A stretch of 64,000 bases of DNA from an uncultured delta proteobacterium (GTDB lineage: Bacteria; Myxococcota; Myxococcia; Myxococcales; 40CM-4-68-19), in contig CAIWCD010000028.1 in assembly GCA_903911145.1 (NCBI GenBank), positions 1-64,000 on the forward strand, given 5' to 3'. The position numbers and the translations under genes are program-made. Of this stretch, positions 31,586 to 39,843 are shown in pieces (positions within the stretch are counted from its first letter, which is position 1; every line of letters begins with the position of its first letter). Below the pieces are notes generated by a model. It ran no database searches and had not been told where the DNA came from. It saw only the letters and a program-made list of their open reading frames with translations.

Positions 31586-33646
31586 CTATTGCGGTCCAAG
31601 ACCCGCCTCCGCGCGCAGCTTCTCGATCCGCGCGTCGGTGGCAGGCAGCTGTGAGGCCGGGCAGTGTGGCCGATAGAGATTCTCATACTTCAGTGCGCGG
31701 CTGGTATCGCCGTTGTAATATTCGGCGACGCCAAGCGCCTTGTAGAGCTGCCACTTCACTTCGTCTGGTGGCTTCTGCCCGAGCATCCGCTGCGCCTCTG
31801 CGATCACCTCGGGGATCTGGTTCGCCTTGAAGAGCGCCTCGAGCTTGCGCAGCTTCGGCGCCCACTTCTTCGCTGTCACCGCTGCGCTCGCGGCGGCAGC
31901 CGGCCTGGCTTTCTGCCTGGGCTGCTCGACAACCGTGGCCGGTTCCTCCTTTTCGACGGGCGCAGTCTCGATAGCCGCAGTCGGTTTGGGCGATTCGGCG
32001 GCGGGAGCCGCGGTCGCAGCCGGTGCAGGTGCGGCAACTGTCGGGGCCACCGGAACTGCAGCCGCTTCGACAGGAGCACCCGCATCGGGAGCAGACGCGA
32101 TCTCGTTTGTGCCTGCCGGCGGTGCGGGAGAGGCGAGCGGCCCCGCGTCCACGGTCGGCGCGGCGACCGGCGCCGGAGCGACTGGCTCTTTCGTGCGCTC
32201 GGGCATCAACTGCGAGGAGATCATCGTGCTCGTCACGACGCGCCGCGCGCGATGGTTGTCGCGATCGCGATTGAGGAACCAGACCGCGAGCGCGATTGTG
32301 CCGAGGACGACCAGTGTGCCCGCAGCGCCGGCGACGACGTAGCGCCGCTTCCCGGTCGGGGCCTGCGTCTCGATCCGCTTGGCTTCAGCGAGCGCCCACT
32401 CGGCCATCTGCGCGGCCGTCATGCGGTCGTTCGGGTCCTTGCAGAGCACGCGCTTGAGCAGCGTGTTGTTGACGTTGGCCGAGACGATCACGCCGCGATC
32501 GCGCAGCGGGATGGGTGCCTCCATGCAGTGGGCGCGCAGATAGTCGACGGCGCTCTTTCCATGCACGGGCAGCTTCCCCGAGAGCATCTTGTAGAGAATG
32601 CAGCCCATCGTATAGACGTCGGAGCGTCCATCGAGCTGCGTTCCGCGGGCCTGCTCGGGCGAGAAGTAGGCAGGCGTTCCGATCAGCGCCCCGACTCCCG
32701 TGCGCAGTGTCTGCCCATCGTCGATGTCGCTGGCGTCGAGCATCTTCGCGATGCCGACGTCGACGACCTTCACCCAATCCTGGCCGTCCTTCTGACCGAG
32801 CATGATGTTCGCTGGCTTGAGGTCGCGGTGGACGATGCCGCGGCTGTGCGCCTCCTGCAGCGCCGAGCAGACCTGTGAGGTGATGCGCAGCGCGCGCGCT
32901 TCGCCGAGGCGGCCGCAGGTCCGAATCTCATCTTCGAGCGTGCGATCACCGCCGTACTCCATCGCGAGAAAGAGCTTGCCGTCCTCGAGCTCGCCGAAAT
33001 TGTAGAGCCGGACGAGGTGGTGATGGTCGAGTGCGGCGAGCACGGCAGCTTCCCGCCGGAACCGCTTGACGAAGATGTCCGAGCCCGCGAGTTTCTGGCG
33101 CAGAACCTTGATGACCGCCTTGCGCCCGACGCCGTGCTGCGTTGCCAGATAGACGGCGCCAAATCCGCCCTCGCCGATCTTCGACTGGATGACGTACTGG
33201 CCGAGCGGCTTCTGTCCGATCAGCGAATCCTCGCCCTCGTCGCGCGTCCCGTCCTGGGTTGGCTCAGGGGCCAGCGTCTCGGGTGCAAGCGTGATCGGCG
33301 GTGGCTCGGGTGGTTGGGCGGGCGACGCCTTTGGAGCCGAAACCGGAGGAATCGTCATCAGCAGCGGCGGAGGGGGCGGCATCGCCAGCGGCGGCCCGGA
33401 GGGAGACGTGATCGCGGCCGACTCCTTCTTGCTGCCCGGCCCGGAGACGCGACCGGCGACGGGCGAAACTCGAGCGGCTGCAACTGGCGCGGGCTTGAGT
33501 GACCCAGGCCCCGAGGTTCTGGCCGGTGCCTGCTTCGGCGTTGGCGAAGTCGCACGATCCGGCTCGACGGCTGCGCTGGTCAAGCACGCCGCGCAGAGTC
33601 GACCCGCCCCTTCGTAGGGCGACTTGCAGCGCGGACAAACCTTCAT
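31586..33646 (-). CDS. membrane Ser/Thr protein kinase with zinc ribbon
   Basis: A 686-residue Hanks-type kinase. An N-terminal zinc ribbon (CPRC at 4-7, CAAC at 18-21) is followed by a Pro-rich linker. The kinase domain spans about 150-420: GEGGFGAVYLA glycine loop, VIKVL lysine, HRDLKPANIML catalytic loop, and the APE-like 'GTPAYFSPEQARG'. The magnesium loop reads DVG rather than DFG. A single membrane segment (YVVAGAAGTLVVLGTIALAVWFL region, about 435-458) leads to an Ala/Pro-rich periplasmic part and a TPR-like C-terminus. GGGAG lies 4-5 bases before ATG 33646. First gene of the unit with the TPR and RCC1 genes. Confidence 0.92.
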   Translation of the reverse strand: MKVCPRCKSPYEGAGRLCAACLTSAAVEPDRATSPTPKQAPARTSGPGSLKPAPVAAARVSPVAGRVSGPGSKKESAAITSPSGPPLAMPPPPPLLMTIPPVSAPKASPAQPPEPPPITLAPETLAPEPTQDGTRDEGEDSLIGQKPLGQYVIQSKIGEGGFGAVYLATQHGVGRKAVIKVLRQKLAGSDIFVKRFRREAAVLAALDHHHLVRLYNFGELEDGKLFLAMEYGGDRTLEDEIRTCGRLGEARALRITSQVCSALQEAHSRGIVHRDLKPANIMLGQKDGQDWVKVVDVGIAKMLDASDIDDGQTLRTGVGALIGTPAYFSPEQARGTQLDGRSDVYTMGCILYKMLSGKLPVHGKSAVDYLRAHCMEAPIPLRDRGVIVSANVNNTLLKRVLCKDPNDRMTAAQMAEWALAEAKRIETQAPTGKRRYVVAGAAGTLVVLGTIALAVWFLNRDRDNHRARRVVTSTMISSQLMPERTKEPVAPAPVAAPTVDAGPLASPAPPAGTNEIASAPDAGAPVEAAAVPVAPTVAAPAPAATAAPAAESPKPTAAIETAPVEKEEPATVVEQPRQKARPAAAASAAVTAKKWAPKLRKLEALFKANQIPEVIAEAQRMLGQKPPDEVKWQLYKALGVAEYYNGDTSRALKYENLYRPHCPASQLPATDARIEKLRAEAGLGPQ

Positions 33647-33956
33647 TTGCTCCCTGCGTCCGCAAGTCCGACGAACGATGAAATCAGACAGCGCATCAGG
33701 GGAGATCTCTACAAGAACAGACTGATGAACTCAAGAAAGCGTCCCGCGCGGAGGGTTCAGGTTCGGCACACGATCGTTCGAATGAAAGTCCCGCTCCGAG
33801 AGTGAAAATGCGGGGTAGTCCACGCGTACAGGCTCGATGTGCGGTGCGCACAGCGACTTACAAATAGGGACATATCCCCAAGAAAATCGTGCTTGTCCCA
33901 CTATGCCGCGCCTCGGCAATTGGCTATGGTGGGGATCGTCGTCGAGGAGGCACTCC
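33647..33956. other. 310-bp divergent intergenic region, no gene seen
   Basis: It separates the divergent kinase and HDOD genes. The only local structure noticed is GGGACATATCCCC near 33864-33876, a short inverted repeat with a 4-base centre, which could be an operator. No convincing sigma70 or sigma54 promoter and no open frame with coding character was found, although the HDOD frame stays open from 33837. Confidence 0.5.
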
Positions 33957-35168
33957 ATGGATCGTGAGCAACGACAGCTTGGCGATCTCTGGAGCAACTC
34001 GAAGGAGCTCGAGCTCGCAGTGATGGAGCGCCTCGAGCAGGGCACGCTTCGCGTTCCGCCCTATCCGTCGGTCGCGCTGGCGCTGCGCAAGCTCGTGACG
34101 CAGGAGAATTACGGCCTCGACGAGGTGCTGACGATCGTCTCCAACGATCCCGCGCTGGTGGCCGATGTGCTGCGCTGCGCGAACTCGGCCTTCTTTGGGC
34201 GCGGCTCGATCTCATCGCTGCGGCAGGCGGTTGGGCGCATCGGTGCGCAGCAGATCATGCGGCTCGCGCTGGTCTCGGGTCTGAGCGGGATCGTGCGCGC
34301 GGCGGGACCGCTTGCACCGCTGCGCCGGCAGGCCTGGGAGATGAGCTTGTCGAGTGCGGCGATCTGCCAGCGGCTCGCGATCCAGCGCAAGCTTCCCGAC
34401 GAGAGCGCGTTCATTGCGGGCCTGTTGCACAACTTTGGTTGGCTGATCGCCATTGGCACGATCGAAGAGATGCTGCTGCGCGACCCGGAGGCTCCTCCTC
34501 GGAGCGAGGCGTTCTGGGCGACCGTGATCGAGAACTGCCACACGCGGCTTGGTCTCGCGCTCGCGGCCCGATGGAATCTTCCAGCGCTGCTGCTCGATAC
34601 CATCGCGCTCCATCACCAGCTCGATGAGCCGAGCGAGTTCGCGCCGTTCATCGAGCTCGTCGCCATCAGCGATCGGACCAACGATCTGCTGCTCGATCAC
34701 CCGCTCGTCTCGGCCGAGCAGCTCTCGGTGATTCCCGAGCTGACCGACCGGGAGCGGGACGCGCTCGCCCGGATGCTGCCGACGATTCCCGAGCTGATCT
34801 CCGCTTTCGCGAGCGACCAGCCGAACGGTCCGTCGGAGTCGAAGCTGCTCGCGCCGCAGAGTGGGATGCTCGACGGATTCCATCCTGCAAGCCTCGCGGT
34901 GACCAAGCTGGGCGCACGCAAGAGCGGCCCGTTCAAGCTCGTCGGCATCGGCCCGAACGGCTGGGTGATGCAGGGCCCTGAGCCGCTGCTCGAGAAGCAG
35001 CTGGTCGAGATGGAGATCGCGGCCAAGCCGATGCCGATTCGCCTCTGGGCGAAGGTCGATCTCTGCGTCAGCGGAGAGCGCAGCGGCTGGGAGTTTGAGT
35101 GCAAGCCGTTCGCGCTCAGCCAGACCTCGCTGCAGCAGTGGAACGAGCTGGTCCGCACGCACGAGTGA
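33957..35168 (+). CDS. HDOD-domain signalling protein with C-terminal PilZ-like part
   Basis: A 403-residue cytoplasmic protein. An HDOD domain covers about 25-225: 'LPPYPSVALALRKLV'-like opening, 'LTIVSNDPALVADVLRCANSAFFG', 'LRQAVGRIGAQQIMRLAL', 'AFIAGLLHNFGWLI', and 'RWNLPALLLDTIALHHQ'. The HD-type metal residues are incomplete, as usual for HDOD. The last 90 residues look like a PilZ-type barrel without a clear RxxxR motif. ATG 33957 has GAGGAGG 6 bases upstream. HDOD proteins act in c-di-GMP, motility and stress signalling; the partner here is unknown. Confidence 0.85.
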   Translation: MDREQRQLGDLWSNSKELELAVMERLEQGTLRVPPYPSVALALRKLVTQENYGLDEVLTIVSNDPALVADVLRCANSAFFGRGSISSLRQAVGRIGAQQIMRLALVSGLSGIVRAAGPLAPLRRQAWEMSLSSAAICQRLAIQRKLPDESAFIAGLLHNFGWLIAIGTIEEMLLRDPEAPPRSEAFWATVIENCHTRLGLALAARWNLPALLLDTIALHHQLDEPSEFAPFIELVAISDRTNDLLLDHPLVSAEQLSVIPELTDRERDALARMLPTIPELISAFASDQPNGPSESKLLAPQSGMLDGFHPASLAVTKLGARKSGPFKLVGIGPNGWVMQGPEPLLEKQLVEMEIAAKPMPIRLWAKVDLCVSGERSGWEFECKPFALSQTSLQQWNELVRTHE

Positions 35169-35252
35169 CAGTCGCGACATTCTTGCTATGCTCTTCACCC
35201 TCCGCTTGGCTTGCGCGATCGTGCGCTCGCTCCTGCGGCGAGTGGAGCGTGG

Positions 35253-35678
35253 ATGCTCGTCTTCGGATTGCTGGTCATCATCGGCGTGGTCATCGCGGTC
35301 GCCGTCGTGCGCGGGAAGAAGAGCAGCGACGCGAGCTTCATCTCGTTTCCCTGCCGCGTCTGCCAGGTGCCGCAGAACATCGCGATCGCGGAGTCGGTGC
35401 GGCGTGTGGGTGACGCGCACGCGAAGGGCAAGCTCGCCGAGTTGGGCAATCTGAAGATGCCCTGCATGCGCTGCGGGACGAACCAGGCGGCCGACTGGAT
35501 GATGCAGCCGCGCGTGCACAAGATGATCACCGACCTCGACGAGGGGGCGTTCCGGACGCAGACGGCGGCTGAGTATATGAATCTCGCCTCGGCGGATGGA
35601 GTGGGCGCCTCGGGCGCACCGGCGTTGTCGGCAGATCTTGCGCAGGCCGCGAAATCGCGCGAGCCGGGCCAGGCCTGA
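35253..35678 (+). CDS. small membrane-anchored zinc-ribbon protein
   Basis: A 141-residue protein. It has one N-terminal membrane segment (MLVFGLLVIIGVVIAVAVV), then a CxxC knuckle pair: 'FPCRVCQVP' near 30-36 and 'MPCMRCGTNQ' near 70-78. An acidic/Ala-rich tail follows. The two knuckles could bind one zinc. ATG 35253 has GGAG 6-7 bases upstream. It precedes the SPFH and two-ribbon genes and may belong to the same membrane system. No family recognised. Confidence 0.65.
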   Translation: MLVFGLLVIIGVVIAVAVVRGKKSSDASFISFPCRVCQVPQNIAIAESVRRVGDAHAKGKLAELGNLKMPCMRCGTNQAADWMMQPRVHKMITDLDEGAFRTQTAAEYMNLASADGVGASGAPALSADLAQAAKSREPGQA

Positions 35679-35778
35679 AATCTGAGCGCAGTTCAAACGA
35701 AGTGTCGTTCAGGCCCGTGTTGGACGCCTCCATTTGGAGCGTGCTAACCAACTGGGCTCAAACTCAAACGGGGATGCC

Positions 35779-36933
35779 ATGGGCCTCTGGGACAAGCTGA
35801 CAGGCGAGCTGGTTGATATCGTCGAGTGGACCGAAGACGATCCGGACGTCCTCGTCCATCGCTTCGAGCGCTACAACAACGAGATTAAAAACGGCGCGAA
35901 GATGACCGTGCGCGAAGGGCAGCTCGCGATCATGGTCAACGAGGGGCAGCTCGGCAAAGGGCAGCTTGCCGATGTGTTCCAGCCCGGTATGTATGAATTG
36001 ACCACGCAGAACCTTCCGCTGCTATCGACGCTCAAGGGCTGGAAGCACGGGTTCGATAGCCCGTTCCGCGCCGAGGTCTATTTCTTCAATACCCGCCTCT
36101 TCTCCAACTGCAAGTGGGGAACGCCGGGGCCGGCGACGATGCGCGATCCCGAGTTCGGCGCGGTTCGCGTCAGCGCATTCGGTATCTATTCGATGCGCAT
36201 TAAAGAGCCGAAGACGGTGCTCGTCGATCTCGTCGGGACAAAGGCCGTCTTCGTGCGGCAGGATATCGAGGAGAACCTGCGCGGTAAGGTCGGCAGCCGG
36301 ATTAAAGAGGCGATGCCGAGCCTGGGCGTTCCGGTGATCGATCTCAATGGGAAGATCACGGTGCTCGGCGAGAAGCTCGTCAGCGTGCTCGCGCCCGATT
36401 TCCTCAAGCTGGGATTGGAGCTCAGCGAAGTCCAGGTGCAGAACATCAGCCTGCCCGAGGAGATCGAGAAGGCGATCGATCAGCAGGGCGCAATGCGTGC
36501 GATCGGCAATATGGGCCAGTTCGCGCAGTACCAGGCAGCGCAGGCGATGCGCGATGCTGCGAATAATCCCGGGATGGCCGGAACGATGATGGGCGTGGGC
36601 GTCGGCGGGATGATGACGCAAGGAATGAATGGGCTGTTTAATCAGCCGCAGACGAACCAGCCGGTTGGATTCCAGCCGCAGCAGGCGCAGGGTGGAGGCG
36701 CACCGCCGCCGCTGCCGCAGGCGCCGAAGTTCTTCGTCGCGATTGGCGGCCAGCAGGCCGGACCCTTCGATGCGAATGGCATGCGCGAGCATCTCTCGAG
36801 CGGGCAGATGACGCGCGATTCGCTCGTGTGGCGTCAGGGAATGGCGGCCTGGACGAAGGCGTCCGACGTGGCCGATCTCGCGCCGCTCTTCGCCGAGGCG
36901 CCGCCGCCGCTTCCGCCGCCGCTGCCGCGTTAG
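35779..36933 (+). CDS. SPFH-domain (YdjI/virion-core-like) protein with GYF_2 domain
   Basis: A 384-residue protein. It starts MGLWDKLTGELVDIVEW and has 'GAKMTVREGQLAIMVNEGQ', 'ADVFQPGMYELTTQNLPLLSTLKGW' and 'SAFGIYSMRI', the hallmark of the bacterial YdjI-like SPFH family (often called virion core protein). A Gly/Met/Gln-rich linker (about 265-310) follows. A C-terminal GYF_2 domain has 'GPFDANGMREHLSSGQM..DSLVWRQGMAAWTKA'. The GYF_2 module probably binds Pro-rich peptides, and the protein itself carries Pro-rich tails. A similar gene, ydjI, lies beside pspA and a zinc-ribbon gene in Bacillus subtilis. Confidence 0.87.
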   Translation: MGLWDKLTGELVDIVEWTEDDPDVLVHRFERYNNEIKNGAKMTVREGQLAIMVNEGQLGKGQLADVFQPGMYELTTQNLPLLSTLKGWKHGFDSPFRAEVYFFNTRLFSNCKWGTPGPATMRDPEFGAVRVSAFGIYSMRIKEPKTVLVDLVGTKAVFVRQDIEENLRGKVGSRIKEAMPSLGVPVIDLNGKITVLGEKLVSVLAPDFLKLGLELSEVQVQNISLPEEIEKAIDQQGAMRAIGNMGQFAQYQAAQAMRDAANNPGMAGTMMGVGVGGMMTQGMNGLFNQPQTNQPVGFQPQQAQGGGAPPPLPQAPKFFVAIGGQQAGPFDANGMREHLSSGQMTRDSLVWRQGMAAWTKASDVADLAPLFAEAPPPLPPPLPR

Positions 36934-36963
36934 TCGGCGGAAGTTCTAATCATCCGTTTCAAA

Positions 36964-37013
36964 TCGGCCGCGAATATCCCGAGAGTCCAACCTCCCGTGA
37001 TATTCGCGGCTGA
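36964..37013. repeat. 15-bp inverted repeat between SPFH and zinc-ribbon genes
   Basis: GCCGCGAATATC at 36967-36978 and its exact complement at 36999-37010 flank a 20-base centre. Pairing extends 3 more base pairs outward, one of them G-U. No T-tract follows, so this is either an RNA hairpin that sets the expression ratio of the two genes or a DNA-protein site. Confidence 0.7.
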
Positions 37014-37050
37014 GTTCTGTCAGACGCGAATTCTTTAAGACGAGGGCCCT

Positions 37051-38205
37051 TTGAATACCAAGCCTGCAACGGCAGCACCGCCGATTCCTGAAGCCGCGGC
37101 CGCAAAGAACAAGACGTTTGCGTGCATCAGTTGCGGCGCGAAGCTTGAGTTTCAGCCGGGCCTGCATGCGCTGAAGTGCCCTTATTGCGGCGCCGAGACG
37201 CCGATCGCCGACGAGCCCGTGCAGAACACCGCCGAGGCGCTCGCCAAGCTTGATTACGACCAGCACGTCGCGATCGCTCCCGAGGAGCCGGAGTTGCCGC
37301 GGCAGAAGGTGACCTGCCCGGCCTGCCGCGCCGAGAGCGAACTGCCGCCGAATGTAACCTCGGATCGCTGCTCCTATTGCGCAGCTCCCGCGATCGCCTC
37401 GAATGCCTATGAGACGCGCCAGATCAAGCCCAGAGCGCTCGCGCCGTTCGAGATCCAGGAGCGGGACGCGCGAGAGCGATTCACCGGTTGGGTCAAGGGG
37501 CTCTGGTTCGCGCCCAATGCGCTCAAGAAAATGGCGCGCATCGATCGCGGCTTGAAGGGCTTCTATATCCCCTATTTCACCTACGACGCGCTGACCTATA
37601 CCCACTATTCGGGCGAGCGCGGGACGGTCTATTACGAGGAAGAAGAAGTTACGGTGAATGGCAAGACGGAGACGCGCCGGGTTGAGCGCGTGAGCTGGCA
37701 GCACGTCACCGGACAGGTGGAGGTCGACTTCGATGATCTCGCGATTGTCGCCTCGAAGACCGTCCCGGTTGATCACGCCGAGGCTCTGGCGCCGTGGAGC
37801 CTCGAGAAGCTGGTCCCGTATACCGACTCTTATGTCAGCGGCTTTGTGGTCGAGGCTTACCAGCAGGGATTAAAGAGTGGCTTCGAGCGCGCGGTTACCA
37901 AGATGCAGCCCGCGATCGAGCAGGCGGTCAATGCCGATATCGGCGGCGATCGGCAGCGCATTCACAGCATGTCGACGCAGTACAACGACAAGACGTTCCG
38001 GCACCTGCTCCTGCCGCTCTGGATCTCGGCTTATAACTACAGCGGCAAGACCTATCGCTTCCTCGTCAATGGACAGACGGGCGCGGTGCGTGGGGAGCGG
38101 CCCTGGTCGATCGTCAAGATCGTCTTCGCGTCGCTCGCGGCGATTGCCGTGGGCGTCGGGATCTATTGGCTGTCGCAGAACCAGCACGGCGGCGCTGGCC
38201 GTTAG
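37051..38205 (+). CDS. double zinc-ribbon membrane protein (YdjG-like)
   Basis: A 384-residue protein. Two N-terminal zinc ribbons (CISC...CPYC near 25-46; CPAC...CSYC near 90-110) are followed by a mixed domain with 'FYIPYFTYDALTYTHYSGERG', 'VEVDFDDLAIVASKTVP' and 'FVVEAYQQGLKSGFERAV'. A single C-terminal membrane segment ends the protein (VKIVFASLAAIAVGVGIYWL). Such proteins are sometimes labelled PriA-helicase-like because of the ribbons; there is no helicase motif. The start is TTG 37051 with GAGGG about 5 bases upstream. Probably works with the SPFH protein encoded 117 bases earlier. Confidence 0.82.
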   Translation: MNTKPATAAPPIPEAAAAKNKTFACISCGAKLEFQPGLHALKCPYCGAETPIADEPVQNTAEALAKLDYDQHVAIAPEEPELPRQKVTCPACRAESELPPNVTSDRCSYCAAPAIASNAYETRQIKPRALAPFEIQERDARERFTGWVKGLWFAPNALKKMARIDRGLKGFYIPYFTYDALTYTHYSGERGTVYYEEEEVTVNGKTETRRVERVSWQHVTGQVEVDFDDLAIVASKTVPVDHAEALAPWSLEKLVPYTDSYVSGFVVEAYQQGLKSGFERAVTKMQPAIEQAVNADIGGDRQRIHSMSTQYNDKTFRHLLLPLWISAYNYSGKTYRFLVNGQTGAVRGERPWSIVKIVFASLAAIAVGVGIYWLSQNQHGGAGR

Positions 38206-38222
38206 CAGCGGGATTAGAACCC

Positions 38223-38765
38223 TTGATTAAACTCAGGCTGCTCGCGCTGCTTCTCCTGCCTCTGCTCGCGGTGCCGGCTGCGTCGGCGGCCGAGACTGGA
38301 AAGACCATGGACTCGACTGTGCTCGCGCTGCTTCAGAATGCGATCGACGCAGTTCCGTTCGCGACGCTCGAGGATTGCGCGAAGCGATTCTCGGTGACGC
38401 TGTCCGATCTTCCGCAGGCGGGCTCGAACAGCTTCTTCGCGGTCTATCAATCGACGGCGAGCCGCAATCCCTTGCTGGGCGCGGTCGAACTGCGCGCCAA
38501 CTTCAAGGAGACGCCGCGCCGGCAGCTCTTGATCGTGCAGTTATCGAAGGCTGTGCCGCTCAAGAAGTCCGTGCTGGATGCCTTCCTGAAACTCAATGGC
38601 GTCGAGATGGGACCGAGCACGCCGCATCTCCCCGGCAGCAGTGCTTATGTCACGTATTCATTCAAATCCGCGGAGCTGCGCGTCGAGTATCAGGGGCTCG
38701 ACTTCGCGGCCGTCACGGGATTTGTGGTTGATACAACGGCACGAACAAGCAGCGGCTCGAAGTAA
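38223..38765 (+). CDS. small exported protein of unknown function
   Basis: A 180-residue protein. A TTG start at 38223 gives a textbook signal peptide (MIKLRLLALLLLPLLAVPAASA). An earlier TTG at 38166 would bury it inside the previous gene. The mature part is alpha/beta with 'ATLEDCAKRFSVTLSDLP', 'LLGAVELRANFKETPRRQLLIVQLS' and 'SAYVTYSFKSAELRVEY'. It starts 17 bases after the double zinc-ribbon gene, so it probably belongs to the same operon. No family recognised. Confidence 0.6.
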   Translation: MIKLRLLALLLLPLLAVPAASAAETGKTMDSTVLALLQNAIDAVPFATLEDCAKRFSVTLSDLPQAGSNSFFAVYQSTASRNPLLGAVELRANFKETPRRQLLIVQLSKAVPLKKSVLDAFLKLNGVEMGPSTPHLPGSSAYVTYSFKSAELRVEYQGLDFAAVTGFVVDTTARTSSGSK

Positions 38766-38790
38766 TCAAGCCGCTGCCGCAAGCAGTCGC

Positions 38791-39813
38791 TTAAGCGAGG
38801 CACGCCTTGATCAGCGCATTCGCTTCTGCCGGGTGCGCCTTGCACTCGAGCAGCGCGCGCAGCATCAGCGGCGCCACGATGGTCGCGTCCGATTCCACGA
38901 CGAACATCGGCGTATCCTCGGTGAGCTTATCCCAGGTGATCTTCTCGTTCGGCGTCGCGCCTGAATAAGAACCATAGGACGTCGTGGAATCGGAGATCTG
39001 GCAGAAGTAGGCCCACGGCTTCACCGGCTCATCGAGGTCGTACTTGATTGACGGCACGACGCAGATGGGGAAGTCGCCGGCGATCCCGCCGCCGATCTGG
39101 AAGAAGCCGACGCCCTTGCCCGACGATAGTTCGCGATATTGATCGTAGAGCGCGCCCATATATTCGATGCCCGACTTGGCGATGCTCGCGCTGCACTCGC
39201 CGAGCTTGACGTGCGAGGCGAAGATATTGCCGAACGTCGAGTCCTCATATCCCGGCACGACGATGGGCAGGTTGGCCTTGGCGGCGGCGAGCAGCCAGCA
39301 CTCGTCGACCTTGCCCTCGTGCTGCTCCGGTCCGATGCCTTGAATCAGCTCGTAGAAGTACTCGTGCCAGAAGCGGCTCGTGTTGCTCGCGGTGGCGCTC
39401 TTCCACATCGGCACGATCGTCTTTTCGACGGCGCGGAACGCCTCGTCCTCGGGGATCGACGTATCCGTGACCCGACGCATGCGGTCGTTGAGGATCTTCG
39501 TGTCGTCCTGCTTGGTGAAGTAGCGATAGTCGGGGAAATCCTTGTAGCCGTGGTGCGCGACGAGGCGGAAGAGCGACTCCTCGAGGTTCGCGCCCGTGAC
39601 CGACATGCCGTGAATCAGACCCGCGCGGATGGCGGGCGCGAGCGTGATGCCGAGCTGCGCGGAGCTCATCGCGCCGGCGACCGACCAGAACATCTTCCCG
39701 CCGCTCTCGATATGCCGCCAATAGGCAATGAGGGCGTCACGCGTCGCGCGCGAGTTGAAGTTCTTGTAGTTCGTGAGGACGAAGTCGAGGATCGGAAGGT
39801 TCGGGTTCGCCAT
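38791..39813 (-). CDS. deoxyhypusine-synthase-like enzyme
   Basis: A 340-residue protein of the deoxyhypusine synthase fold (NAD-dependent transfer of the aminobutyl group of spermidine). 'MFWSVAGAMSSAQLGI' near 41-56, 'LIHGMSVTGANLEESLF' near 66-82, 'GGGIAGDFPICVVPS' near 241-255, and the Lys strand 'EKITWDKLT' with Lys296 at the active-site position are visible. Bacteria lack eIF5A, so bacterial members are thought to act on small molecules (for example homospermidine formation) or unknown proteins. AGGAGG lies 8 bases before ATG 39813. It is 30 bases downstream of the papain-like gene. Confidence 0.87.
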   Translation of the reverse strand: MANPNLPILDFVLTNYKNFNSRATRDALIAYWRHIESGGKMFWSVAGAMSSAQLGITLAPAIRAGLIHGMSVTGANLEESLFRLVAHHGYKDFPDYRYFTKQDDTKILNDRMRRVTDTSIPEDEAFRAVEKTIVPMWKSATASNTSRFWHEYFYELIQGIGPEQHEGKVDECWLLAAAKANLPIVVPGYEDSTFGNIFASHVKLGECSASIAKSGIEYMGALYDQYRELSSGKGVGFFQIGGGIAGDFPICVVPSIKYDLDEPVKPWAYFCQISDSTTSYGSYSGATPNEKITWDKLTEDTPMFVVESDATIVAPLMLRALLECKAHPAEANALIKACLA

Positions 39814-39843
39814 AGGCGCCGCCTCCTAGCACGGCTTGCGCGT

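Noticed and set aside
33755-33780. Sigma54-type promoter (GGCAC...TT) in the kinase-HDOD gap
   Set aside because: The -12 GC is absent at the required spacing, so the match is only partial.
37051-38205. PriA-type helicase
   Set aside because: Only the zinc knuckles resemble PriA; there is no Walker motif and the protein ends in a membrane anchor.
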